Source: Bacillota bacterium
GTDB taxonomy: Bacteria > Bacillota_E > Symbiobacteriia > JAMDAP01
DNA length: 5,042 nucleotides
Reading direction: 5' to 3'
NCBI GenBank assembly: GCA_023484675.1
Contig: JAMDAP010000179.1
Span: 10,633 to 15,674 of the forward strand
Of this stretch, positions 1 through 5,042 are shown piece by piece (the first letter of the stretch is position 1; the number at the start of each line of letters is the position of its first letter). Below the pieces are notes generated by a model. That model did no database searches. It had not been told where the DNA came from and saw only the letters and a program-made list of their open reading frames with translations. Position numbers and translations under genes: made by a program.

Positions 1-543
1 GGCGATGAAGGAGTAGCCGCAGCTCACCGCGATCGGCACCCCAATGGAGTGCCCGCCCCCTAATACGAGGGAGACCGACGGCTTGCCCAGACTGGCAATC
101 ATTTCGGCGATGGCCAAACCAGCCTCCACGTCACCGCCCACCGTGTTCAGGATGACCAGCAGGCCCTCAATCTCCGGGTTTTGCTCCACCGCCACCAACT
201 GCGGAATAAGGTGTTCGTACTTGGTGGTCTTGTTCTGGGGCGGCAGGGCCAGGTGCCCTTCAATCTGGCCGATGATCGTCAGCACATGCACGTTGGACTT
301 GTACTCGGGAACGTTCAGGGTGCCCAGGGACTCCAAAGTGCCAGTCGGGTCCTTGCCCTTCTTCTTGGCCTTCCTCCCCTTGTCCTCGTCCTCGGTATGG
401 GGATCCACCGGCGCCCCGCCCGGCTCGGCGTTGGGTGGGGTGGGGCGGGCAGGCGCGTTTGGCCCGCGCGGGGTCTCGGGATGGGCGGTCTCGCGAGTGC
501 CCGCGTGTGGGTCCGGAGGCTGCCCCGGCTGCATAAAGGCCAC
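1..543 (-). CDS. tepA: TepA/YmfB-like ClpP-fold serine protease, N-terminal part (runs off left edge)
   Basis: The reading frame is open from the left edge to an in-frame stop at 619-621. The visible 181 residues have two parts. Residues 1-70 are a proline-, acid- and lysine-rich low-complexity leader. From about residue 83 the sequence matches what I know of the Bacillota TepA family: GQIEGH (92-97), [11 protein letters not shown] (101-111), [11 protein letters not shown] (132-142) and GGGHSIG (162-168). Ser166 in the last motif sits where the ClpP nucleophile lies; the catalytic His and Asp would be beyond the window. TepA proteins are ClpP/crotonase-fold (S14-like) peptidases linked to protein export and to processing of small spore proteins in Bacillus. 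The GTG at 541-543 is chosen as start because AAGGGAG (553-559) lies 9 nt upstream; an ATG at 532-534 would be 18 nt from it. The gene follows the regulator gene by 154 bp and is probably a separate unit. Family is secure; exact substrate is not. Confidence 0.9.
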   Translation of the reverse strand, partial: MAFMQPGQPPDPHAGTRETAHPETPRGPNAPARPTPPNAEPGGAPVDPHTEDEDKGRKAKKKGKDPTGTLESLGTLNVPEYKSNVHVLTIIGQIEGHLALPPQNKTTKYEHLIPQLVAVEQNPEIEGLLVILNTVGGDVEAGLAIAEMIASLGKPSVSLVLGGGHSIGVPIAVSCGYSFIA

Positions 544-552
544 GTGTCCACG

Positions 553-559
553 CTCCCTT
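553..559 (-). promoter_or_regulatory. Ribosome binding site of tepA (decides the GTG start)
   Basis: On the minus strand AAGGGAG is followed by 9 nt and then GTG (541-543). The only nearby ATG (532-534) would have an 18-nt spacer, which is too long. The GTG start is therefore preferred; it adds three residues (V-A-F) before the ATG. Confidence 0.55.
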
Positions 560-623
560 GGCAGCAGGCTCCTGAAATGGGGCCGCTGTGCAACCGTTAG
601 TATCGGCAGGGGGCGGCATCACT

Positions 624-643
624 ATGCTCGCGCATGCTCGCGC
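624..643. repeat. Perfect tandem duplication of a 10-bp unit
   Basis: ATGCTCGCGC occurs twice head to tail (624-633 and 634-643), directly followed by GCGCC-type palindromic sequence. It lies upstream of tepA. It could be a simple duplication or a pair of binding half-sites one helical turn apart; the sequence does not decide. Confidence 0.6.
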
Positions 644-697
644 CGGCGCCAACTCAGGACCGCAGCAATGTCTGATTTCGCCATGGCGGGCTCTGAC

Positions 698-2281
698 TCA
701 GGGCCGCTGCCCACGGAACTCCGTGGGCGTCATGCCGGTGACCTTCTTGAAGACGCGGCTGAAGTAGTTGGGATCGCTGTAGCCGGCGGCGAAGGAGGCC
801 TCCTTCACGCTGGCCCCATCGCCCGCCAGCATCTGCTTGGCCTTCTCCACCCGAACGCGGGTGAGGTAATCGATGAACGTCTCGCCGGTGATCTGCCTGA
901 ACACTTTGCTGAAGTAGTAAGGGCTCATGGCCACCTCGCGGGCCACCTGCTCCAGGGTGACCTCCTCAGCCAGGTGGGCCTGCATATAGCCCTCCGCCCG
1001 CCGCATCAGGAGATACAGGCGGGACCGTTTGGCCTGACCCTGGGCATGAGCCCACCGGTCCAGGATATCCCGTACCCAGGCAAACAGATCGGCGCTGGCC
1101 AGGTCCCGGGGGGGCACCGCCCCTTCCCCTATCTCTGTCCAGCCCGCGTCCCGGACGCGCCGGGCGACCCCGACGAAAAGGCGCGCCAGGGCCTCGTGGA
1201 GCGGCCCCTCAGCCGCGCCGGGAAGAGCCTGTGCGTCCTGCCACCAGGCCTCAAGCTCCTCCCTCAGCCCCGTTCCATCGGCCCGCTGCAAGTGCTCCCA
1301 AAGCCGTTCCTCGGGGGACGGCGGTAGCTCCAACATCGGATTGGACTGGTGCAGATCGGCGTAGTGGTTGACCTTGTCGGACACCGACGTGTCCTGGGAC
1401 GCCAGCAGGGCCTCGCGGAAGGAGGCATACAGCCCTTCCACGCCCTGGTGGACGCGCCCCAGACCCATGCGGAAGCGGATGCCCAGTTCGTCCCGAATCC
1501 GGTCGCGCAGGCGCCGGGCCGACTCCATCGACCAGACGCGCGTCCGGTACTCGTCCTGTGCCACGTCCGCCTCAACGAAGACCACGGCGTAACCGGCCGT
1601 CACCGTGCTGACGGCTCGGGGGAAAACCGTGCCCAGGAGTTGCTGCAGCAGGGCATAGGCTTTCTCCTTGCCCAGGTTGCGCTCCGCCCCCGACTCCATT
1701 TCCGACGGGAAGCTGCGCTCGTGCAGAGAGGCTACCAGCGCCAGCCCGGCGGCGAAATCGAGCCCGAGGGCATCCAGGAGGACCTGCACCTCTGGCCGGC
1801 GCACCGGCCCCACCAACAGGCTTGCGGCGAGCTGGGCGTCCAGCAGAGGCCGCACCTGGCTCCAGCGCTCCAACTGACGCAGTTCCTCCGTTCGCCGAGC
1901 GCGCTGTTGGTCAAGCTGCGATACCACCTTGGCCAGGGCCTTCACCAGCCGGTCGCGGTGCGTCGGTTTCAGCAGGTAATCGTCTGCTCCCAACTGCAGC
2001 GCCTGCTGCGCGTAATGGAAGGAATCGTAGGCGGAAATCACCACGCAGCGCATCTCCGGCAGCCGGGCCTTCAGCTCACGCAAGGCCTCCAGACCTGTCA
2101 GTCCGGGCATCTGGATGTCCAGTAGGAGGGCGTCTGGCTTGAGCCGCTCGGCCATTTCGATCAGTTGGCGGCCGTTCGCCGCCTCGCCGGCGACCTCCAG
2201 CTCCGGCAGGTAGCGGCTGATAGCCAGCCGCAGGGCCTCCCGTTCCACGGGTTCATCATCGGCGATCAGCAGTCTGTACAG
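698..2281 (-). CDS. YesN-like response regulator: REC domain + AraC-type DNA-binding domain
   Basis: From the proposed CTG start this is a 527-residue transcription regulator. Residues 3-120 form a receiver domain with the acidic pair D8/D9, phospho-acceptor D55 in LLLDIQMPG, S83 in VISAYDS and K105 in LLKP. A basic, heptad-like linker follows (about 113-150). The middle part (about 176-300) contains GMGLG-type and GLYASFREAL motifs resembling the degenerate GGDEF-like domain of CdaR/YesN proteins. Residues 429-525 are an AraC domain with two helix-turn-helices (about 442-466 and 491-519), ending GYSDPNYFSRVFKKVTGMTP. The first standard start in frame, GTG at 2246-2248, would remove D8 and D9, so it cannot be right. 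CTG at 2279-2281 gives the normal N-terminus YRLLIADDEP and has a near-perfect Shine-Dalgarno 7 nt upstream. The gene overlaps the kinase gene by 26 bp, so translation is probably coupled. The kinase is the expected phosphodonor; by family analogy the targets are sugar-transport genes, none of which is in the window. Confidence 0.93.
   Translation of the reverse strand: MYRLLIADDEPVEREALRLAISRYLPELEVAGEAANGRQLIEMAERLKPDALLLDIQMPGLTGLEALRELKARLPEMRCVVISAYDSFHYAQQALQLGADDYLLKPTHRDRLVKALAKVVSQLDQQRARRTEELRQLERWSQVRPLLDAQLAASLLVGPVRRPEVQVLLDALGLDFAAGLALVASLHERSFPSEMESGAERNLGKEKAYALLQQLLGTVFPRAVSTVTAGYAVVFVEADVAQDEYRTRVWSMESARRLRDRIRDELGIRFRMGLGRVHQGVEGLYASFREALLASQDTSVSDKVNHYADLHQSNPMLELPPSPEERLWEHLQRADGTGLREELEAWWQDAQALPGAAEGPLHEALARLFVGVARRVRDAGWTEIGEGAVPPRDLASADLFAWVRDILDRWAHAQGQAKRSRLYLLMRRAEGYMQAHLAEEVTLEQVAREVAMSPYYFSKVFRQITGETFIDYLTRVRVEKAKQMLAGDGASVKEASFAAGYSDPNYFSRVFKKVTGMTPTEFRGQRP
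709..728 (-). other. GC-rich hairpin at the end of the regulator gene
   Basis: An 8-bp perfect inverted repeat (709-716 with 721-728, arms GCCCACGG/CCGTGGGC, 4-nt loop) lies within the last codons of the regulator, about 8 bp before its stop. No T-run follows on the minus strand, so it is not a standard intrinsic terminator. It may stabilise the 3' end of the message or be incidental. Confidence 0.35.
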
Positions 2282-3878
2282 AGGCGGCCACCTCCCTTGC
2301 GGCGCGCGGCAGCCGCAGCTGCACCATGGTCCCCCGGCCCGGCGCGCTGTCCACTGCCACCAGCCCGGGCCTTTCGTAGAAAAGCTCCAGCCGCCGCCGT
2401 ACGTTGAGGAAACCCAGGCCCGTGGTATGTCCCCGGGACGACGCAGACACTACGGGCTCCGCCGCCAGCAGCGCCTCAACCCGCTCCGGCTCCATGCCAC
2501 GCCCGTTGTCCGTCACGGTGACGATGACCTCCTCCGGTTCGCGGGTTACCCGCACCTCGATGCGCCCGCCACCCTCACAGCCCTCAATGCCGTGAATAAA
2601 CGCGTTTTCCACCAGGGGCTGCAGCGTCAGGCCGGGCACCGGCTGATCCAGAGCGGCTTCGTCCGCCTCCAGCAGAAGCTCCACGCGGTCGCGGAACCGC
2701 GCCTTTTGAATGGCGAAATACTCCTGGACCGCAGCCACCTCCTCACCCAGGGACACCCGGGCGTCCAGGGGCCGCAGGTTGTACCGCAGCAGATCGGCTA
2801 CCGAGGCGATCAGCTCCGAAGTCTGGTCGGCGCCCTCCAGCATCGCCGTCCTGGACACCAGGTTCAGGGTGTTAAAGAGAAAGTGCGGATGGATCTGCGC
2901 TTGCAGCGTACGGAGTTCAGCCTCCTTGAGGAGATGCGCCATCTCCAGGTTCTTCAGAGTCACCTCCTGCATCTGCCGCTCCACATCGGCACGCCGGCGC
3001 ACCTCCTGCACCAGGTCCCGCAGGTTGGAGCGCATGCCGTCGAAGGCTCGAGCCAGCATCAGCAGCTCGGCCGGCCCCTCGGCGATCGCCTCCCCCGCGT
3101 CAAAGCTGCCTGCCGCCAACCGCTGCGCCGATCGCACCAGCCGCTGAATGGGCAGGCTGAGCGTCCGCGCCAACCACCAAGCAAAGGCCAAAGCGAAGCC
3201 GGCGGAGAGAGCCAGGAGGGCGAGGCCAAGCCGCTGCACCCGTTCAGTCCAGTCGGTGAGCCGTTGATAGGTGGCGCCGTAAGCGGTCAGCTCACGGTCC
3301 AGGATCTGCCGGGCGCCCTCGTCCACGTAGGCGGCGACGGCGGCGGCCTCCTGGTAATGCTGGGAGTAGCCGGCCACGTCGCGGGCGGATACAGCGTCCA
3401 GAACCCGGTCGCCTTCTTCCAGGAAGGTGGCGATCTGCCGCTGCAGATTCAGGGCGGGAAGGGCGTTGTCCAGATCGGAAAGATTTTGTGGCAAAGCGGC
3501 GCTCTGCCGCCGCAGCGCCTCGCGTTGGACCAGGTATTCGCGCCTCGCCGCCTCCTCCTGGTCCCGTTGCGTGGCCAGCGACCACAGGGAGACAGAGGCC
3601 TCACGCGCGGCGCGGGACAGGTCGTTCAGGAAGAGGAAGCGCTGTTGCTCGCCGTGGTAGGTCGCCAGTGAGACGCGGGTGTTGTAACTGTACAGAGCGG
3701 CCACCAGTCCCAGCAGGGCGATCACCAGCAAGAAGGACTCCAACAGCTGCCGGCGGATGGACCGGGCGGGGGCTGGCGCGGGTCCACCGGGACCGGGCGT
3801 GGGCGCGCCGGGATCGGCTGCGGACCCCCCGGATTCGGACACGCCCTCCCGGGGTCCGTCAGGGGTTGGCAAGGGCAT
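2256..3878 (-). CDS. LytS/YesM-type membrane sensor histidine kinase
   Basis: The protein has 540 residues from ATG at 3876-3878. Residues 1-40 are a Pro/Gly/Ala-rich, presumably cytoplasmic leader. Membrane segment 1 is about 44-63. Residues 64-215 are a charged, helix-rich extracytoplasmic sensor region. Membrane segment 2 is about 216-237, followed by a HAMP domain (about 238-291) and a coiled linker. The phosphorylation motif QIHPHFLFN (328-336) is the His_kinase type of the LytS/YesM class, with H332 the likely phospho-acceptor. The ATPase domain shows the N-box (PLVEN, N425), DNGRG (457-461), TGLGFLNV (486-493) and GRGT (514-517), so it should be active. The ATG overlaps the end of the binding-protein gene by 20 bp and has a G-rich ribosome binding site upstream; starts further upstream give a shadow of the binding-protein frame. 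In related systems a sugar-loaded binding protein contacts the outer domain. Here that partner gene is broken, so the input signal is uncertain. Confidence 0.95.
   Translation of the reverse strand: MPLPTPDGPREGVSESGGSAADPGAPTPGPGGPAPAPARSIRRQLLESFLLVIALLGLVAALYSYNTRVSLATYHGEQQRFLFLNDLSRAAREASVSLWSLATQRDQEEAARREYLVQREALRRQSAALPQNLSDLDNALPALNLQRQIATFLEEGDRVLDAVSARDVAGYSQHYQEAAAVAAYVDEGARQILDRELTAYGATYQRLTDWTERVQRLGLALLALSAGFALAFAWWLARTLSLPIQRLVRSAQRLAAGSFDAGEAIAEGPAELLMLARAFDGMRSNLRDLVQEVRRRADVERQMQEVTLKNLEMAHLLKEAELRTLQAQIHPHFLFNTLNLVSRTAMLEGADQTSELIASVADLLRYNLRPLDARVSLGEEVAAVQEYFAIQKARFRDRVELLLEADEAALDQPVPGLTLQPLVENAFIHGIEGCEGGGRIEVRVTREPEEVIVTVTDNGRGMEPERVEALLAAEPVVSASSRGHTTGLGFLNVRRRLELFYERPGLVAVDSAPGRGTMVQLRLPRAAREVAASVQTADRR
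2289..2298 (-). promoter_or_regulatory. Strong ribosome binding site supporting a CTG start for the regulator
   Basis: Read on the minus strand, AAGGGAGGTG contains GGAGGTG, a 7-nt perfect complement to the usual 16S rRNA 3' end. It is followed by a 7-nt spacer and CTG (2279-2281). It lies inside the last codons of the kinase gene. The frame has no ATG, GTG or TTG near this site, which makes CTG the best start. Confidence 0.7.
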
Positions 3879-4572
3879 GGCCCAGCCCCCCCTCCCGCAG
3901 GCGCTGCGCGTCCAGGTCTTGCAGCGTGGCGGCGGTGACAAAAAGTACGCCGGTATCCACCACCGGAGGTACAGCTTTACCCTCCCGGCATTCCACCAGC
4001 ATGGCGACGCCGATTTGGCCCATGGCCACCGGGTTTTGAACCACGCTGCCATAGATGACCCCTTGCCGGATGAAGTCCAGGGTCTGGGGCAGATCATCGT
4101 ACCCCACAATCAGGACCTGGCCCTGGAGGCCGCGCTGCACCACCACCTGGGCCGCCACCAGGGCGTCCATGGAACTGGTGCCCAGCAGCACCGTCACATC
4201 CGGGTGCTCGGTGAGGATCTTGCCGGCCTTCTCCGCCGCCACTAGCCGGCTGATGTCCGAGGACTCAACGGCCACCACCTGCACCCCGGGAGAGGAACGG
4301 ATGGCATCGCGGAAGCCTTGCACCCGCTGCACCTCGTTGGCCGAGTGGAAATTGCCGGTGATGATCCCTACCCGCGCCTTGCCGCCGGTGGCCAGGAGCA
4401 CCTGACGGCCGGCCGCCAGGCCTGAACCGTAGTTGTCGGTGCCCACGTACGAAAGGCGTTGGCTCCCCGGCGCATCGGTGTCCACCGTAATCACCGGGAT
4501 GCCGCGGCTGACGGCCTTGTCGATGACCGGCTGGAACTCCGCCTCGGACAGCCCCTGCGTCAGAATGCCGTC
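3859..4572 (-). pseudogene. Sugar-type periplasmic binding protein, 5'-truncated
   Basis: The frame is open from a stop at 4612-4614 to TGA at 3859-3861. From DGILTQG (starting near 4572) onward it is a good type I periplasmic binding protein of the ribose/xylose class. Landmarks are GIPVITVDTDAP, YVGTDNYGSGLAAG, IITGNFHSANEVQRVQGF, LLGTSSMDALVAAQ, VGYDDLPQTLDFI and SVVQNPVAMGQIG. About 237 residues remain; family members of about 320-340 residues would have 85-95 more, comprising the signal or membrane anchor and the first strands of lobe 1. Upstream of 4573 the translation (GFRDLRGEPPG) does not resemble the family. No ATG, GTG or TTG occurs in frame before GTG 4492-4494, which is inside the domain, so a normal exported protein cannot be made. 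The gene overlaps the kinase by 20 bp. It resembles the XylFII-like partners of LytS kinases, but ligand identity cannot be read from the sequence. An assembly join is an alternative to a genuine mutation. Confidence 0.85.
3886..3896 (-). promoter_or_regulatory. G-rich ribosome binding site of the kinase gene
   Basis: On the minus strand GGGAGGGGGGG is followed by 7 nt and ATG (3876-3878). It lies inside the last codons of the binding-protein gene. It supports this ATG rather than upstream starts that run through the binding-protein gene in another frame. Confidence 0.6.
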
Positions 4573-4582
4573 GCCGGGTGGT
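4572..4582. repeat. 11-bp direct repeat, copy 1, at the break in the binding-protein gene
   Basis: CGCCGGGTGGT begins exactly where binding-protein homology ends and is repeated perfectly at 4783-4793, leaving 200 bp between the copies. Removing one copy and the intervening DNA does not restore the binding-protein gene. The segment ends show no obvious inverted repeats. In GC-rich DNA an 11-bp match can occur by chance. Confidence 0.5.
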
Positions 4583-4769
4583 TCTCCCCTAAGATCCCGG
4601 AAGCCTTGCGTTCATGGGAGGACCGGTCTGGTCTTCTAGTGTCTCAGAGGCCAGTGTTCACGACCAACCTGCGAGTGCACTTCCATGCTATATCGCACGA
4701 TCTCGGCCCAGAATATGTCATCGCCGTGGTGAGCAATTTCTGTCATGTGCCCATGTGCCCAGTTTGTTG
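4573..4769. other. Lower-GC stretch without a recognisable gene
   Basis: Where the binding-protein homology stops, GC content falls: 30 of 60 bases in 4681-4740 against 42 of 60 in 3121-3180, for example. Open frames here are short and do not look like known proteins. The longest, on the plus strand ending at 4771-4773, gives a Cys-rich tail ending MCPVCC that I do not recognise. I see no tRNA, riboswitch core, terminator or clear transposon end. The stretch holds a palindrome GACCGGTC (4621-4628) and an 8-bp tandem repeat (4744-4759). It is probably a remnant of a rearrangement or foreign sequence. Confidence 0.5.
4744..4759. repeat. Tandem 8-bp repeat
   Basis: CATGTGCC occurs twice in tandem, followed by a partial CA. 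It lies just upstream of the rightward promoter. No function is evident. Confidence 0.45.
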
Positions 4770-4798
4770 TTGACAAAGGCCCCGCCGGGTGGTATGTT
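4770..4798 (+). promoter_or_regulatory. Sigma-70-type promoter reading rightward
   Basis: A perfect -35 hexamer TTGACA (4770-4775) is separated by exactly 17 bp from TATGTT (4793-4798), which matches 4 of 6 consensus -10 bases. Transcription would begin near 4805. The operator pair overlaps the -10 and the start site, as expected for a repressible promoter. It points away from the kinase cassette and against the minus-strand coding region at the right edge; its target gene, if any, is outside the window. Confidence 0.6.
4783..4793. repeat. 11-bp direct repeat, copy 2, next to the operator pair
   Basis: This is the second perfect copy of CGCCGGGTGGT. It lies in the spacer of the rightward promoter, with its last base in the -10 hexamer. 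Confidence 0.5.
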
Positions 4799-4808
4799 AT
4801 CGATAACA
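4795..4808. promoter_or_regulatory. LacI-family-like operator 1 (perfect palindrome)
   Basis: TGTTATCGATAACA is a perfect 14-bp palindrome with a central CpG, the typical shape of LacI/GalR-family operators. It overlaps the -10 and transcription start of the rightward promoter. The regulator gene is not in the window. Confidence 0.6.
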
Positions 4809-5042
4809 CATGTTAACGGTAACATGTGGTGTGCGATGTAGCCCCGGTATTCCTCTGTTTCTCCGGCGGGGTCGTCCCCGTCCGGCTGCTTGCTTCTGGT
4901 TCGCGACTTCAACATTGCCGATCTCGACCTCGGGCCAGGCGTCGCGCAGGAAGGTCAGGGGTAGATCCTTGCTCATCAGGCCGATGAACACAGCCAGGAA
5001 TTTGGTGAGCAGGGCCGTGAGGGAGTCGATGCCCACACGCTT
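4797..5042 (-). CDS. Unrecognised coding region, C-terminal part, entering from right edge; possibly frameshifted
   Basis: A minus-strand frame is open from the right edge to TAA at 4797-4799. The first 50 or so codons, from the edge to about 4895, look genuinely coding: roughly 86% have G or C in the third position, and the residues form a plausible amphipathic protein (KRVGIDSLTALLTKFLAVFIG, then LPLTFLRDAWPEVEIG). After about 4895 third-position GC falls to about 40% and the translation becomes Arg-rich, ending inside the operators. Another minus frame (4718-4915) then has the better codon pattern and an acidic, normal-looking stretch (SKQPDGDDPAGETEEYRGY). A frameshift near 4895-4915 or a decayed gene end would explain this. 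A plus-strand frame from ATG 4810 shares the same third positions, so codon bias alone does not fix the strand; the minus translation looks more protein-like. I do not recognise the family. Confidence 0.35.
   Translation of the reverse strand, partial: KRVGIDSLTALLTKFLAVFIGLMSKDLPLTFLRDAWPEVEIGNVEVANQKQAAGRGRPRRRNRGIPGLHRTPHVTVNMCYR
4809..4826. promoter_or_regulatory. LacI-family-like operator 2
   Basis: CATGTTA and TAACATG are perfect 7-bp arms around ACGG. The core TGTTAACGGTAACA (4811-4824) has the same TGTTA/TAACA half-sites as operator 1 and lies 16 bp from it. It resembles the E. coli GntR/IdnR operator pattern ATGTTACCGGTAACAT, which suggests a sugar or sugar-acid repressor. That last point is inference. 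Confidence 0.6.
4863..4885. other. GC-rich hairpin downstream of the operator pair
   Basis: CCGGCGGGG (4863-4871) pairs with CCCCG-T-CCGG (4876-4885) with one bulged T and a 4-nt loop. It lies in the leader of the rightward transcript and within the minus-strand open frames. No clean T-run follows on either strand, so a terminator role is weak. Confidence 0.35.

Larger units (their letters stand above)
544..697. other. Intergenic region between regulator gene and tepA
   Basis: These 154 bp should contain the end of the kinase-regulator transcript and the promoter of tepA. I find no hairpin followed by a T-run and no convincing -35/-10 pair on the minus strand. The best -10-like hexamers (CATAGT, GATACT) match 4 of 6 and lack a properly spaced -35. 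The region holds a perfect tandem 10-bp repeat (624-643) and a 10-bp palindrome CGCCATGGCG (679-688). tepA may be read from a weak or non-sigma-70 promoter here, or by read-through from the regulator gene. Confidence 0.5.

Noticed and set aside
44..1327. Long plus-strand open frame across tepA and the regulator
   Set aside because: It spans two well-identified minus-strand genes and the gap between them. Its translation is low-complexity and matches no family; it is a GC-driven shadow.
698..2248. GTG 2246-2248 as start of the response regulator
   Set aside because: It would delete the conserved D8/D9 pair of the receiver domain and lacks a suitable ribosome binding site.
2427..3671. 414-residue plus-strand open frame
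   Set aside because: It lies fully antisense to the kinase, whose motifs are complete. The Leu/Gln/His-rich translation is typical of an antisense shadow.
3879..4109. Upstream extension of the kinase to a start at 4109
   Set aside because: The extra 77 residues are the binding-protein gene read in another frame. ATG 3876-3878 has a ribosome binding site and a typical short overlap.
4583..4782. MITE or small transposon flanked by a target duplication
   Set aside because: The segment ends are not inverted repeats, and excising it does not restore the binding-protein gene. The repeat is kept only as an observation.
4770..4826. Leftward promoter within the operators that could drive the binding-protein gene
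   Set aside because: The best minus-strand pair (TTACCG, 17 bp, TAACAT) matches only 3/6 and 4/6, much weaker than the rightward promoter.
4614..4841. Plus-strand open frame from ATG 4614 with a GGGAGG near its start
   Set aside because: The GGGAGG overlaps the start codon itself, the translation is not protein-like, and it runs through the promoter and operators.
1..5042. CRISPR array, tRNA, rRNA or riboswitch
   Set aside because: No regularly spaced repeats, cloverleaf or recognisable RNA core were seen on either strand.

Overview
The window looks like chromosomal DNA from a high-GC member of the Bacillota (Firmicutes). The reasons are a TepA/YmfB-type ClpP-like protein, a YesM/LytS-type histidine kinase with a YesN-type AraC response regulator, strong GGAGG-type ribosome binding sites, and very GC-rich third codon positions. 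The species cannot be fixed from the sequence. All recognisable genes lie on the minus strand and read right to left.

Layout, left to right. (1) Positions 1-543 hold the N-terminal 181 residues of a TepA-like serine-protease-fold protein that runs off the left edge. (2) Positions 544-697 are intergenic, with a small tandem repeat but no convincing promoter or terminator. (3) Positions 698-2281 hold a REC + AraC (YesN-like) response regulator that probably starts at a CTG codon inside the end of the kinase gene. (4) Positions 2256-3878 hold a LytS/YesM-type sensor histidine kinase with two membrane segments. (5) Positions 3859-4572 hold the C-terminal three quarters of a sugar-type periplasmic binding protein. 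It overlaps the kinase gene by 20 bp and has lost its signal peptide and first ~85-95 residues. (6) Positions 4573-4769 are a lower-GC stretch with no recognisable gene. (7) Positions 4770-4826 hold a good sigma-70-type promoter pointing right, overlapped by two tandem LacI-family-like operators. (8) About 4830-5042 holds the end of an unrecognised minus-strand coding region that enters from the right edge and may be frameshifted.

Genes 5-4-3 form one translationally coupled cassette of binding protein, kinase and regulator. The order and protein types match the described XylFII-LytS-YesN sugar-sensing systems of Clostridia: a membrane-associated sugar-binding protein contacts the extracytoplasmic domain of LytS, which phosphorylates YesN, which activates a sugar ABC-transporter operon. 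Here the binding-protein gene is broken at its 5' end, exactly where sequence of different composition begins, so the kinase and regulator may have lost their ligand input and their original promoter. I see no clearly new system. The points most worth a second look are the break with its flanking 11-bp repeat, the double operator over an opposite-facing promoter, and the apparent CTG initiation of the regulator.
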